This document shows positions 1 through 7,749 of a stretch of 54,122 nt of DNA, piece after piece; positions within the stretch are counted from its first letter, which is position 1; each line of letters opens with the position of its first letter. Under the pieces are notes generated by a model. It searched no databases and had not been told where the DNA came from. It worked only from the letters and a program-made list of their open reading frames with translations. This stretch comes from VGNY01 sp964549635 (GTDB lineage Bacteria; Chloroflexota; Dehalococcoidia; GIF9; UBA5629): NCBI GenBank assembly GCA_964549635.1, contig CAZJVJ010000010.1:1-54122 (forward strand). Reading direction: 5' to 3'. Made by a program: the position numbers and the translations under genes.

Positions 1-169
1 GAACTTCACGCCGAGCTTCTTCAACTGAAATAAAAGCTGTGGCTATTGAGCCAAGACCGCCTGCATTGGATACAGATGCAGCTAACTTGCCAGTGGAGAT
101 ACCTCCCATTGCACCCAAAATGATGGGGTACTCGATTTTCAGAAATTCGCACAGTTCAGTTTTTTTAAT
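1..169 (-). CDS. nitronate monooxygenase (2-nitropropane dioxygenase family), N-terminal part
   Basis: Reading the minus strand from about 169 into the left edge gives a continuous frame with the family N-terminus: an FLKIEYPIILGAMGGIST segment followed by AASVSNAGGLGSIAT, the glycine-rich FMN-binding start of nitronate monooxygenase and related FMN barrel enzymes. The family oxidises alkyl nitronates or reduces enoyl substrates with FMN. There is no ATG, GTG or TTG in frame between the upstream stop and this conserved block. An AGGAGG lies six bases before an ATT codon at 169-167, so I place the start there; this is an inference. The gene lies 41 bases downstream of the MarR gene and is probably co-transcribed with it. 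The rest of the protein is outside the window. Confidence 0.8.
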   Translation of the reverse strand, partial: MKKTELCEFLKIEYPIILGAMGGISTGKLAASVSNAGGLGSIATAFISVEEARREV

Positions 170-210
170 CTTTGTCCTCCTAATCTTTTTGAGCCACCTA
201 GTCTTTTAAG

Positions 211-648
211 CTAGTCTCCATCTTGCTGCTTGCTTGTCTCCCCTAAGGCCCTAAGAACTCTCTCAAAAGTTGCCATATCCTTTCTGGAAAATGGCCGCTT
301 TAAGGTTGCGTCTAGCTCGTCAGCGAATTTCAAGATGCGAGGGCCAAGTTTTTTTGCCTTGTCGGTCAGAAATACTAATGCAGACCTTCTATCATCGGGA
401 TTTGGCTTGCGTTCTACATAACCGTTTTTTTCCATCCTGTCGATGATGCCGGTGAGTGTGGAACTATCCAGAGAGACTCTCTCGCCTAGCTCACCGATGG
501 TGATACCATCGCCCATCCATAGGGCATTGAACACAAAGTACTGTGGTGGAGTTAAACCAAAAGGTGATAAACGTTTGTCATAGTACTCGTATACACGACG
601 CATAACTCTGCCCAAGTTAAAGCAGATGTGCTTTGTAGCGTCGTACAT
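211..648 (-). CDS. MarR family transcriptional regulator
   Basis: About 145 residues from the chosen ATG at 648, the normal MarR length. It shows an N-terminal helix, the winged helix-turn-helix (ITIGELGERVSLDSSTLTGI recognition region) and the wing with the family signature NPDDRRSALVFLTDKAK. MarR proteins are dimeric DNA-binding repressors, often released by small aromatic or oxidant ligands. The frame is open further upstream to 804, but that extension would run through the promoter and the neighbouring gene; the ATG at 648 has AGGAAG upstream and begins the conserved fold. It is divergent from the GreA-like gene at 783, and the two promoters in the gap are back to back, so autorepression plus control of the neighbour is likely. 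The next gene on the same strand is a nitronate monooxygenase. Confidence 0.9.
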   Translation of the reverse strand: MYDATKHICFNLGRVMRRVYEYYDKRLSPFGLTPPQYFVFNALWMGDGITIGELGERVSLDSSTLTGIIDRMEKNGYVERKPNPDDRRSALVFLTDKAKKLGPRILKFADELDATLKRPFSRKDMATFERVLRALGETSKQQDGD

Positions 649-688
649 GGCTGGCTTCCTATAATTTGTACGCAAAATAATTGCACAC

Positions 689-717
689 ATTCTAAAATGG
701 TCAGCCTTATTTGTCAA
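689..717 (-). promoter_or_regulatory. sigma-70-type promoter of the MarR/nitronate monooxygenase unit
   Basis: On the minus strand a perfect -35 TTGACA (717-712) is followed after 17 bases by -10 TAGAAT (694-689). Expected transcription start is near 682, giving a leader of about 34 bases before the ATG at 648. Its -35 box faces the -35 box of the divergent promoter eleven bases away. Confidence 0.65.
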
Positions 718-728
718 GCAGATCACAT

Positions 729-758
729 TTGACATTATCCATCTGACTGGTCTATCAT
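729..758 (+). promoter_or_regulatory. sigma-70-type promoter of the GreA-like fusion gene
   Basis: Perfect -35 TTGACA (729-734) and -10 TATCAT (753-758) with an 18-base spacer; transcription would start around 765, a few bases before the ATG at 783. With the opposing -35 box at 712-717 it forms TGTCAA-N11-TTGACA, which could also serve as a MarR operator. Confidence 0.6.
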
Positions 759-782
759 TATTTTTGCACTGAAACCAGGACA

Positions 783-1613
783 ATGGCCTTGAAGAACACG
801 CCAAGTTTACCTCACGATAATCGCAGTCTAGGACAGGTTGCCACAGAGTTCATTATAACGCTACCTTCAGAGGAAAGATTAAGGGCCCAACAAGAAATTC
901 ACAAATTTGTACGCTGGTATGGAGAAAAACGTTCTATCAGCGGACTTAGTGCACCAGAAGTCGCGAATTATGCGGAGCAGGTCGCTTCGTCGACCAGTGA
1001 GGTAGCTGAAAAGCTCGGGATAATAAAAACTTTCCTTGCCTATGCGTATAAACAGGGTCTAACAAAAACAAACTTGTCCACTCATCTTAAAATTAAGAAG
1101 ACCGCAGCCAAATCACTTTCTCATCCAAAACCATACCACCATAGGAAAGTCTTGCTAACTAGCCAAGGCTATGCAGCCTTGCAGGCTGAGCTTAACTCTC
1201 TCAAGAACGAGCGTCTGCGCGTAACTGAGGAATTACAAAAAGCAGCCGCCGATAAGGATTTCCGTGAAAATGCGCCTCTAGATGCTGCCCGAGAATACCA
1301 AGGTCAGTTGGAAGCGCGTATTAGAGAGCTGGAATCAACTCTAAAAATGGCCACGCTTGTGACTACTAAACAAGAAACTAGCGACCAAAAAATAACCTTC
1401 GGTGATACTGTGGTATTGAGAGACATGGCTTCTGGCGAACGATTAAACTACACATTGGTCGATCCGCGCGAAGCTAACCCACTGAAGGGTATGATCTCCG
1501 TTGCTTCGCCTATGGGGCAAGCTTTACTAGGCCGGACGAAGGGACAAAGAATTGAAGTTAAGGCACCCGCTGGAATTCTGCACTACCATATAGAGGACGT
1601 TAAACACCGCTAA
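783..1613 (+). CDS. GreA/GreB-type transcript cleavage factor with an N-terminal recombinase-like SAM domain
   Basis: 276 residues, against about 158 for ordinary GreA. Residues 124-190 form the GreA coiled coil, with the tip motif DFRENA carrying the two acidic residues (D159, E162) that in GreA position the catalytic metal in the RNA polymerase secondary channel. Residues 200-276 match the FKBP-like C-terminal domain (FGDTVVLRD, then PLKGMISVASPMGQALLG). Residues 15-105 are helical (HKFVRWYGEKRSISGLSAPE, FLAYAYKQGLTKTNL) and resemble the SAM-like core-binding domain of tyrosine recombinases. No recombinase catalytic domain is present. The likely role is rescue of stalled RNA polymerase, with the extra domain possibly giving DNA contact; the latter is inference. 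The start ATG has only a weak AGGA immediately upstream. Confidence 0.8.
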   Translation: MALKNTPSLPHDNRSLGQVATEFIITLPSEERLRAQQEIHKFVRWYGEKRSISGLSAPEVANYAEQVASSTSEVAEKLGIIKTFLAYAYKQGLTKTNLSTHLKIKKTAAKSLSHPKPYHHRKVLLTSQGYAALQAELNSLKNERLRVTEELQKAAADKDFRENAPLDAAREYQGQLEARIRELESTLKMATLVTTKQETSDQKITFGDTVVLRDMASGERLNYTLVDPREANPLKGMISVASPMGQALLGRTKGQRIEVKAPAGILHYHIEDVKHR

Positions 1614-1737
1614 AAAATAACCTCTTCCAAAGTTTGCAATAACAAGAGGAATGCCGAATATAAAAATTGGTTTAAAGTTCCTTTAAAAGAAGCCAATGCA
1701 ACTTCATCAAATAGAGTAGAATACAAGGGAGGTTTAA

Positions 1738-2922
1738 ATGGATTTCGAGCTTACTGCTGAACAAAAAGCACGCAGAAAGGAGTTTTTCGACGTCTGTAGA
1801 GAGCTGGAGAAGAAGAAACCCCCTAGCTTTGTGGGAGTGGAATCCGTCTTTGCCGATGATGAAGGCTGGGAGTATCATCTCCACTGTGCTAAGGAATTTG
1901 CCAAGAAAGGTTGGCTTGCCCTTGCCTGGCCCGCCGAATATGGCGGTATGGGTGATATGATGGACCGAGTCCTTTTTGCTGAAGCCAGAGGATATCATGG
2001 AATTCCAGGCGTAGATATATTTGGAGTGCAGATGCTTGCTCCTACGCTTTTGCAGGTAGCAAGAGAAGAGATTAAGAAAGAGTTTCTGCCACCCATTGCC
2101 AAGGCGCAAGTCATGTGGTGCGAACTCTGGAGCGAACCGAATGCGGGCTCAGATCTGGCTGCCTTGTCCACCACAGCAATAAGGAAAGGTGACGAATATA
2201 TCATTAACGGTCAAAAAACCTGGAATACTGGCGCTCATCGTGCTGATTGGGGCTTTGGGGTGTTCAAGACAGACCCAAATGCCCGGAAGCATCACAATCT
2301 TTCTTTCCTTTTGCTTGACATGAAAACCCCGGGGATCACGGTTAGGCCAATCCCGTATATGGACAGGGGTACGCCATACTGTGAGGTCTATTTTGATGAT
2401 GTCCATGTGCCAGCAAAAAACATTGTGGGGGCGGAAAACGAGGGCTGGGCGGTAGTAAACACTCTCGCTGGTTTTGAAAGGTCTAGCATTAGTGAAATCA
2501 TGAGCCTCGTTCGTGCATTAGAAGATTTAGTGAAATTTTGTAATGAAACGACACGAAATGGTCAACCTTTGGCTAAAGACCCGATTATACGCAACCGTGT
2601 TGCTGAATTAGCCTGCGAACTAGAGGCAGCACGGGCTTTAGCGTACAGGGTAGCCGATTTACAGAACAGAAATGAGATGGCTTTGATGGATGCAGCAGCT
2701 GTAAAAATATTCTCCAGCGAGCTAGGAGAGCGTTTCGCCTTCACAGTTACGGATATACTAGGTCCCTACGGTCAGGTGAGTTTTTCACGTTGGGCTCCTA
2801 TGCAAGGGGTATGGGAAAAAATGTACCAGGAGTGTTTTGTCACCACCATCTCTATGGGTACGAACGAAATACAAAGAAATATTATTGCCTGGTACGGTTT
2901 GGGTTTACCTAGAATGAAATGA
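1738..2922 (+). CDS. acyl-CoA dehydrogenase, large-type subunit (pair A)
   Basis: 394 residues with the complete acyl-CoA dehydrogenase fold: N-terminal helices, the FAD/substrate loop WSEPNAGSDLAAL (131-143), the beta domain NGQKTWNTGAH, and the C-terminal helical domain ending SMGTNEIQRNII. Such enzymes introduce a 2,3-double bond into acyl-CoA, passing electrons to ETF. The glutamate used by medium-chain enzymes (YEGT) is replaced by M373, but E247 in GFER sits where isovaleryl-CoA dehydrogenase carries its base. GGGAGG lies just before the ATG. It is followed after 28 bases by a smaller paralogue, the arrangement seen in the heteromeric alpha2-beta2 steroid dehydrogenases of actinobacteria (FadE28-FadE29 type). 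Substrate unknown; a bulky side chain or branched acyl-CoA is plausible. Confidence 0.92.
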   Translation: MDFELTAEQKARRKEFFDVCRELEKKKPPSFVGVESVFADDEGWEYHLHCAKEFAKKGWLALAWPAEYGGMGDMMDRVLFAEARGYHGIPGVDIFGVQMLAPTLLQVAREEIKKEFLPPIAKAQVMWCELWSEPNAGSDLAALSTTAIRKGDEYIINGQKTWNTGAHRADWGFGVFKTDPNARKHHNLSFLLLDMKTPGITVRPIPYMDRGTPYCEVYFDDVHVPAKNIVGAENEGWAVVNTLAGFERSSISEIMSLVRALEDLVKFCNETTRNGQPLAKDPIIRNRVAELACELEAARALAYRVADLQNRNEMALMDAAAVKIFSSELGERFAFTVTDILGPYGQVSFSRWAPMQGVWEKMYQECFVTTISMGTNEIQRNIIAWYGLGLPRMK

Positions 2923-2950
2923 AGGCTGAGTGTCAACTAAGGGGGAAAAC

Positions 2951-4084
2951 ATGGATCTAAGATTTACTGAAGCACAAGAGATACTTAGGAAAATGGCACG
3001 CGATTTCTTGGCCACAGAATGTCCTAAGAGTCTGGTAAGGGAGCTTGAACAGAGCGACAAGGGATATTCTCCGGCACTATGGAAGAAGATGGCTGAATTG
3101 GGGTGGATGGGATTAATCATTCCTGAGGAGTACGATGGCATGGGCTATACCTTCCAAGACTTGACAGTTCTAATGGAAGAGATGGGCAGGAATATTGTGC
3201 CCGGTCCATTCATCGCCACTGTAACGAGCACCTTCCCAATTCTCGAAGCAGGCACTGAAGCGCAAAAGAAGGAGTTTCTACCCAGAATAGCCCGGGGCGA
3301 CATAATTCTCACTACAGCTATTCTTGAAGCAGAGGGTACATTCAATGCTTCAGGAATTAATGTTAAGGCAACACCTCAGGGAGATGATTTCCTAATTAAC
3401 GGTACGAAGCTCTTCGTGGAAATGGCCCATGTTGCCGATTACATTATCTGTGCTACTAGGACAAAAATCGAGGCACCTCCTGAAAAAGGAATTACCCTCT
3501 TCATAGTTAATTCTAAATCGCCAGGGGTCTATTGTGAAGTGATACCTACAATGGCCGCAGATAAACAATGTGAGGTCAAATTTGAAAATGTGCATGTAGG
3601 CCACAAAGACATGTTGGGAAGATTAAACGAAGGATGGCCTATTATTGAAACCTTATTGCGGAAGGGTTCAATTATCAAATGTGCCGAATCCATCGGGGCT
3701 ATACAAACTTGTGTAGATATGACTGTAGCTTACTCCAAGGAACGAGTACAATACGACCGGCCGATTGGGGCATTTCAGGCACTTCAGCACATAATGGCTA
3801 ATATGTGGACGGCAATGGAGACGAGCCGTTACCTAGTCTACGAAGTCGCCTGGATGGAGTCCGAAGGGCTTCCCTGTGCTAAAGAAGCTTCCATGGCAAA
3901 GGCTTATGTGAATGAAGTCTACAAAAATGTAAGCAAATGGGCCGTAAGATTACACGGCGCAATTGCCACTAGTTATGACCACGATATACCACTTTACTAT
4001 CGCAGGTCTAAAGCTGCAGATATTGCTTTCGGCGGCACTGACTTCCACAGGGAGTTGGTCGCTCAAAAGATTGGGCTTGTCTAA
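2951..4084 (+). CDS. acyl-CoA dehydrogenase, small-type subunit (pair A)
   Basis: 377 residues from the ATG at 2951, which has AAGGGGG upstream; an in-frame GTG at 2930 would add seven unconserved residues. The acyl-CoA dehydrogenase fold is recognisable (MDLRFTEAQEILRKMARDFL start, GWMGLIIPEEYDGMG, C-terminal GGTDFHRELVAQKIGLV). The substrate-loop motif is degenerate (EAEGTFNASG), and neither the YEGT-type nor the isovaleryl-type catalytic glutamate is present, so this subunit is probably not catalytic by itself and works with the preceding gene. An R-x5-G-x3-FQ-like flavin contact (QYDRPIGAFQALQH) is kept. A strong terminator follows at 4111. Confidence 0.9.
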   Translation: MDLRFTEAQEILRKMARDFLATECPKSLVRELEQSDKGYSPALWKKMAELGWMGLIIPEEYDGMGYTFQDLTVLMEEMGRNIVPGPFIATVTSTFPILEAGTEAQKKEFLPRIARGDIILTTAILEAEGTFNASGINVKATPQGDDFLINGTKLFVEMAHVADYIICATRTKIEAPPEKGITLFIVNSKSPGVYCEVIPTMAADKQCEVKFENVHVGHKDMLGRLNEGWPIIETLLRKGSIIKCAESIGAIQTCVDMTVAYSKERVQYDRPIGAFQALQHIMANMWTAMETSRYLVYEVAWMESEGLPCAKEASMAKAYVNEVYKNVSKWAVRLHGAIATSYDHDIPLYYRRSKAADIAFGGTDFHRELVAQKIGLV

Positions 4085-4110
4085 ACTAATCCAAATAAGA
4101 CGTAATAGCA

Positions 4111-4141
4111 AGCCCCCCTTTGCAAAAGGGGGGCTTTTTTA
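4111..4141 (+). terminator. rho-independent terminator after acyl-CoA dehydrogenase pair A
   Basis: An 11-bp inverted repeat, AGCCCCCCTTT (4111-4121) with AAAGGGGGGCT (4125-4135), separated by three bases and followed by a run of T. It closes the first dehydrogenase transcription unit, so pair B needs its own promoter. Confidence 0.92.
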
Positions 4142-4237
4142 AACTTATATTACGCTTATGCAGTTAATGCTTACATAGACAGTTGTCTTTTGGAGCACGT
4201 GTCAAGTAATTTGAGTAGGTAACCCAACTTTAGATTG

Positions 4238-4266
4238 TTGAAGTCAGAGATTGTGTCTGTTACACT
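4238..4266 (+). promoter_or_regulatory. possible promoter of acyl-CoA dehydrogenase pair B
   Basis: TTGAAG (4238-4243), 17 bases, TACACT (4261-4266), each four of six to consensus. It is the best-spaced pair between the terminator at 4141 and the gene at 4338, and would give a leader of about 65 bases. Confidence 0.35.
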
Positions 4267-4337
4267 AGTTGAGCTTGCTCACCGCCAAGGACAGTGCATT
4301 GACTCCACCGTCGCATCTATAATGCAAGGAGGCAAAC

Positions 4338-5555
4338 ATGGATTTCGCATTCACTGCGGAAGAGGAAAAGATCAGGCAGGAGGTGCGTGATTTTCTCAAA
4401 AAAGAAGTTACGCCTGAACTTATTGCTGAGGTGGTGGAATACAGTGGAGGGGCTGGCCCTATACACGGACGCCGACTGATTCAGAAAATGGGAGCCCGAG
4501 GCTGGCTGTGCCCTACTTGGCCAAAAGAATACGGGGGTATGAACAGTTCGGAGATGGTGGGGTTTATCATTCGCGATGAGATGACTTATGCTGGAGCACC
4601 TGTATCGCTTGTAGGTGCCACCATGGCTGGCCCAACTATCCTAAGATTTGGCAGCGATGAGTTGAAAAAGGAGTATTTACCCCGCATCGCTAAAGGCGAG
4701 ATAGAGATGGCTCTTGGCTATACCGAACCTCAGGCAGGGTCAGACCTGGCAGCACTTGAGATGCGGGCCGAAGATATGGCAGAGATACAAGCTGCATCAA
4801 AGGGAGAGGTAAAGGCTGAAGAGAAAGGGGATTATTTTTTGCTAAATGGTCAGAAGATGTTCAATACCCATGCCCACTTCGCCGATTATCATTGGTTAGG
4901 AGTACGAACAGATACAACAACGCCTAAACGTCACCGTGGTATTTCACTCTTGATTGTAGATTTGAAGAGCCCGGGGATCACCATACGCAATATGACAACA
5001 ATAGCCGGTTGGAAAACAAATGAAGTTTTCTATGATAATGTCAAAGTTCCAAAGAAGAACCTCGTCGGTGAAAAGAACAAGGGATTCTACTACATAATGA
5101 CCGCCCTGGATTTTGAACGGATGTTTCCTGTCGGCAGTTTCAGACGCATATTTGACGAGCTTGTTCAATATACTAAAGAGACAAAACGCGACGGAAAGCT
5201 ACTTAGCCGAGACCCAGTCATCCGGCAAAAACTGGCTGAAACGGCCATTGAACTGGAGTTGTCCAGCCTGCTCTACTATCAGCTTGCCTTCATTCTTGAT
5301 AAAGGTGAAGTGCCCAACTATCAATCAGCTATGCAAAAAATGTTTGCTACAGAAGCAGCCTATCGCCTAGCTGACGTCGCGACGCAAATAATAGGCCCAA
5401 GGGGACAATTGCAAACAGGCTCCAAGTGGACCCCGCTTCGCGGTGAAGCAGAACTCCATTATCGTTGGGGATTTATTGAAACGGTTTACGCCGGTACTTC
5501 TGAGATCATGCGAAACATTATCGCTCTTAGAGGGTTGGGATTACCTTTAGGTTGA
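4338..5555 (+). CDS. acyl-CoA dehydrogenase, large-type subunit (pair B)
   Basis: 405 residues, paralogous to the gene at 1738. It carries GYTEPQAGSDLAAL (128-140), NGQKMFNTHAHFADYHW and the C-terminal YAGTSEIMRNIIALRGLGLP. The medium-chain-type catalytic glutamate is alanine (A385), while E260 in DFER occupies the isovaleryl-type position. Compared with the first copy it has a charged insertion of about 20 residues (roughly 141-164) between the substrate loop and the beta domain. AAGGAGG stands directly before the ATG. It pairs with the smaller gene at 5608 and repeats the large-then-small order of pair A, which suggests duplication of an entire heteromeric enzyme with divergence of substrate. 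Confidence 0.92.
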   Translation: MDFAFTAEEEKIRQEVRDFLKKEVTPELIAEVVEYSGGAGPIHGRRLIQKMGARGWLCPTWPKEYGGMNSSEMVGFIIRDEMTYAGAPVSLVGATMAGPTILRFGSDELKKEYLPRIAKGEIEMALGYTEPQAGSDLAALEMRAEDMAEIQAASKGEVKAEEKGDYFLLNGQKMFNTHAHFADYHWLGVRTDTTTPKRHRGISLLIVDLKSPGITIRNMTTIAGWKTNEVFYDNVKVPKKNLVGEKNKGFYYIMTALDFERMFPVGSFRRIFDELVQYTKETKRDGKLLSRDPVIRQKLAETAIELELSSLLYYQLAFILDKGEVPNYQSAMQKMFATEAAYRLADVATQIIGPRGQLQTGSKWTPLRGEAELHYRWGFIETVYAGTSEIMRNIIALRGLGLPLG

Positions 5556-5607
5556 CTTGATTTATAAAATCATGGCAAGCTCATTTGATAAAGGAGAAAC
5601 AAGGCAG

Positions 5608-6723
5608 ATGAATTTCGGTCTAAGCGAACAACAAGAAATGCTGAAAAGGATGGCCCGCGATTTTCTCACTACGGAATGTCCCAAAAGCTTGGTGAGACAA
5701 ATGACGGGTGATGAAAGAGGTTATTCACTGGAACTGTGGGAAAAAATGGCGAACTTGGGATGGATGGGGCTGGTGTTTCCCGAGAAATATGGTGGCAGCG
5801 GCGGCAGTTTCCTTGACCTAGCTGTTCTTCTTGAGGAAATGGGGCGAGCCTGTCTGCCAGGTCCTTTCTTCAGCACTGTGGTTTTAGCAGGCATGACCAT
5901 ACTTGAAATGGGGAATGAGACCCAGAAACAAGAATTGTTACCGCGGATCGTTCAGGGAAACCTGATTGTCACGCTAGCGCTTACGGAGCCTGGCGGAGGC
6001 TACAATGTCGGAAAAGTAACTACAAAGGCAATGGCGGAGGGCAAGAATTACATAATTAGCGGCACAAAGCTTTTTGTGCCTTACGCTCATGTTGCAGGAT
6101 ACATTATATGTGTCGCTAGAACCTCAAACGGAGTTACCTTATTTCTTGTAGACACCAAAAGCCAAGGTATCAGCCACACGCTGCTCAAAACCACTGATGG
6201 TGATAAGCAGTTCGAAGTGATTTTCAACAAAGTAAAGGTACCTAAGGATAACGTCATCGGAAAGGAAGGACAGGGAAATATAGAACTGGACAAGGTATTA
6301 CGTAAGGCTGCAGTAGCTAAATGTATTGAAATGGTAGGCGGTGCTCAGCAAGTTTTAGAAATGACTGTAAATTATGTGAAAGAACGTAAACAGTTTGGAG
6401 TACCCGTAGGTTCCTTCCAAGCTATTCAGCACCATTGCGCCAATATGTTAACTGATATTGATACGTCAAGGTTCATTAGCTATAAAGCGGCCTGGAAAAT
6501 CAGCGAAGGGCTGCCTTATACCATAGAAGCTGCCATGGCAAAGGCTTGGGTGAGCGAAGCTTATAAGCGAGTTACTAAACTAGGACATCAAAGTATAGGC
6601 GGCGTGAGCTTGATGGAAGACCATGATATGCCCTTATACTCAAAGCGGGCAAAAGCCGCAGAACTCACATTGGGTGATGCTGATTATCATCGAGAATTAC
6701 TAGCCCAAGAAATGGGACTGTAG
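5608..6723 (+). CDS. acyl-CoA dehydrogenase, small-type subunit (pair B)
   Basis: 371 residues from the ATG at 5608. The frame is open to a TTG at 5557, but the conserved start MNFGLSEQQEMLKRMARDFL aligns with the small subunit of pair A and the upstream residues do not. As in that copy, both usual catalytic glutamate positions are non-acidic (LRKAA near the helix, LGDADYHRE at the C-terminus), while the flavin-contact stretch RKQFGVPVGSFQAIQHH is kept. The substrate-loop motif is TEPGGGYNVG. It probably supplies FAD contacts or structure to a heteromer with the gene at 4338. No strong terminator was seen before the rpsB promoter. Confidence 0.9.
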   Translation: MNFGLSEQQEMLKRMARDFLTTECPKSLVRQMTGDERGYSLELWEKMANLGWMGLVFPEKYGGSGGSFLDLAVLLEEMGRACLPGPFFSTVVLAGMTILEMGNETQKQELLPRIVQGNLIVTLALTEPGGGYNVGKVTTKAMAEGKNYIISGTKLFVPYAHVAGYIICVARTSNGVTLFLVDTKSQGISHTLLKTTDGDKQFEVIFNKVKVPKDNVIGKEGQGNIELDKVLRKAAVAKCIEMVGGAQQVLEMTVNYVKERKQFGVPVGSFQAIQHHCANMLTDIDTSRFISYKAAWKISEGLPYTIEAAMAKAWVSEAYKRVTKLGHQSIGGVSLMEDHDMPLYSKRAKAAELTLGDADYHRELLAQEMGL

Positions 6724-6845
6724 CATCTAAGTAAAAAGCTCCGGCGGTTTCAACTTGGGAGCCAACAGTTCGTGGTAACCGTATCGAACACAGTTATATT
6801 CTTAATACAGCCTCTCCTCCGGTTTAATTCCCTTCCACAAGCAAA

Positions 6846-6875
6846 TTGCCTATTAAAGCACCCTTATGCTATACT
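6846..6875 (+). promoter_or_regulatory. promoter of the rpsB operon
   Basis: TTGCCT (6846-6851), 18-base spacer, TATACT (6870-6875). Transcription would begin near 6882, leaving about 40 bases before the TTG start of rpsB. This rules out the longer reading frame that begins inside the -35 box. Confidence 0.55.
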
Positions 6876-6923
6876 TTGAGAAAATTTAGCTTGATAGTCA
6901 CATCTATATTCGGAGGTCTAAGT

Positions 6924-7712
6924 TTGCCTGAATCTATTTCTGTAAAACAGCTACTAGAGGCTGGTGCCCATTTTGGACACCTAACTGGCCACTGGCATCC
7001 ACGTATGAAATCCTATATTTTCACCCAGCGCAATGGTATTCATATCATTGACTTAGAACAAACTGTAGCTTTACTCGATAGAGCATGCGCTTATGTCCGC
7101 GATTTGGTCAGTAACGGGCAAAGCTTGCTTTTCGTGGGCACAAAGAAGCAAGCCCAGGAAATAGTAGAAGAAGAGGCTAAACGGTGTGGTATGTACTACG
7201 TCAATCAGAGATGGCTGGGTGGAATGCTAACGAATTTCGCTACCATTCAGGCAAGGATAGATTACTTAGTTCGCCTAGAAGATAAAAGGGACAAAGGTGA
7301 ATTAGATTACCTGTCTAAGAAAGACAAACTAAAGATCGAAAAACAAATAGCTCGCCTTAACAAATTGCTAGGTGGCTTTAAGGAAATGACTACACTTCCC
7401 GGAGCTCTCTTCATTACCGACCCTACGAAGGAAAAAATAGCCCTTGCTGAAGCTAAAAAGGTCGGTATACCACTAGTAGCCATTGTAGATACAAATTGCG
7501 ACCCTACAAGTATCGATTACCCGATCCCAGCAAACGATGATGCTATAAAAGCGATAAAGCTCATATGCAGCAAAATAGCTGATGCAGTTATCGAAGGCAA
7601 AATGATAAAGGAGACCGGTGGTGAAGTGAGAACCGCTGAACTATCCGCAGCAATGAAAGATTCTAAAGAATCGTTAGAGTCCCACCTTTTTGTACCTGAT
7701 GAAAGCCAATAA
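6924..7712 (+). CDS. rpsB: 30S ribosomal protein S2
   Basis: 262 residues from a TTG start at 6924 that has GGAGG upstream. The protein begins MPESISVKQLLEAGAHFGH and carries the S2 hallmarks: WHPRMKSYIFTQRNGIHIID, LFVGTKKQAQ, NQRWLGGMLTNF and GIPLVAIVDTNCDPTSIDYP. S2 is the last protein to join the 30S subunit and recruits S1 or the mRNA platform. The reading frame extends upstream but only through the promoter. It heads the conserved rpsB-tsf-pyrH-frr group. Confidence 0.95.
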   Translation: MPESISVKQLLEAGAHFGHLTGHWHPRMKSYIFTQRNGIHIIDLEQTVALLDRACAYVRDLVSNGQSLLFVGTKKQAQEIVEEEAKRCGMYYVNQRWLGGMLTNFATIQARIDYLVRLEDKRDKGELDYLSKKDKLKIEKQIARLNKLLGGFKEMTTLPGALFITDPTKEKIALAEAKKVGIPLVAIVDTNCDPTSIDYPIPANDDAIKAIKLICSKIADAVIEGKMIKETGGEVRTAELSAAMKDSKESLESHLFVPDESQ

Positions 7713-7749
7713 TAACAGGGCATTCTAACTTATGTAAAAAGGAGATAAG

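Noticed and set aside
4298..4323. TTGACT and TATAAT just before the gene at 4338
   Set aside because: Spacer is only 13 bases and the -10 would place the start after the ribosome binding site.
6846..6923. Upstream extension of rpsB to a TTG at 6846
   Set aside because: The TTG is the -35 box of the likely promoter; the TTG at 6924 has GGAGG and matches the S2 N-terminus.
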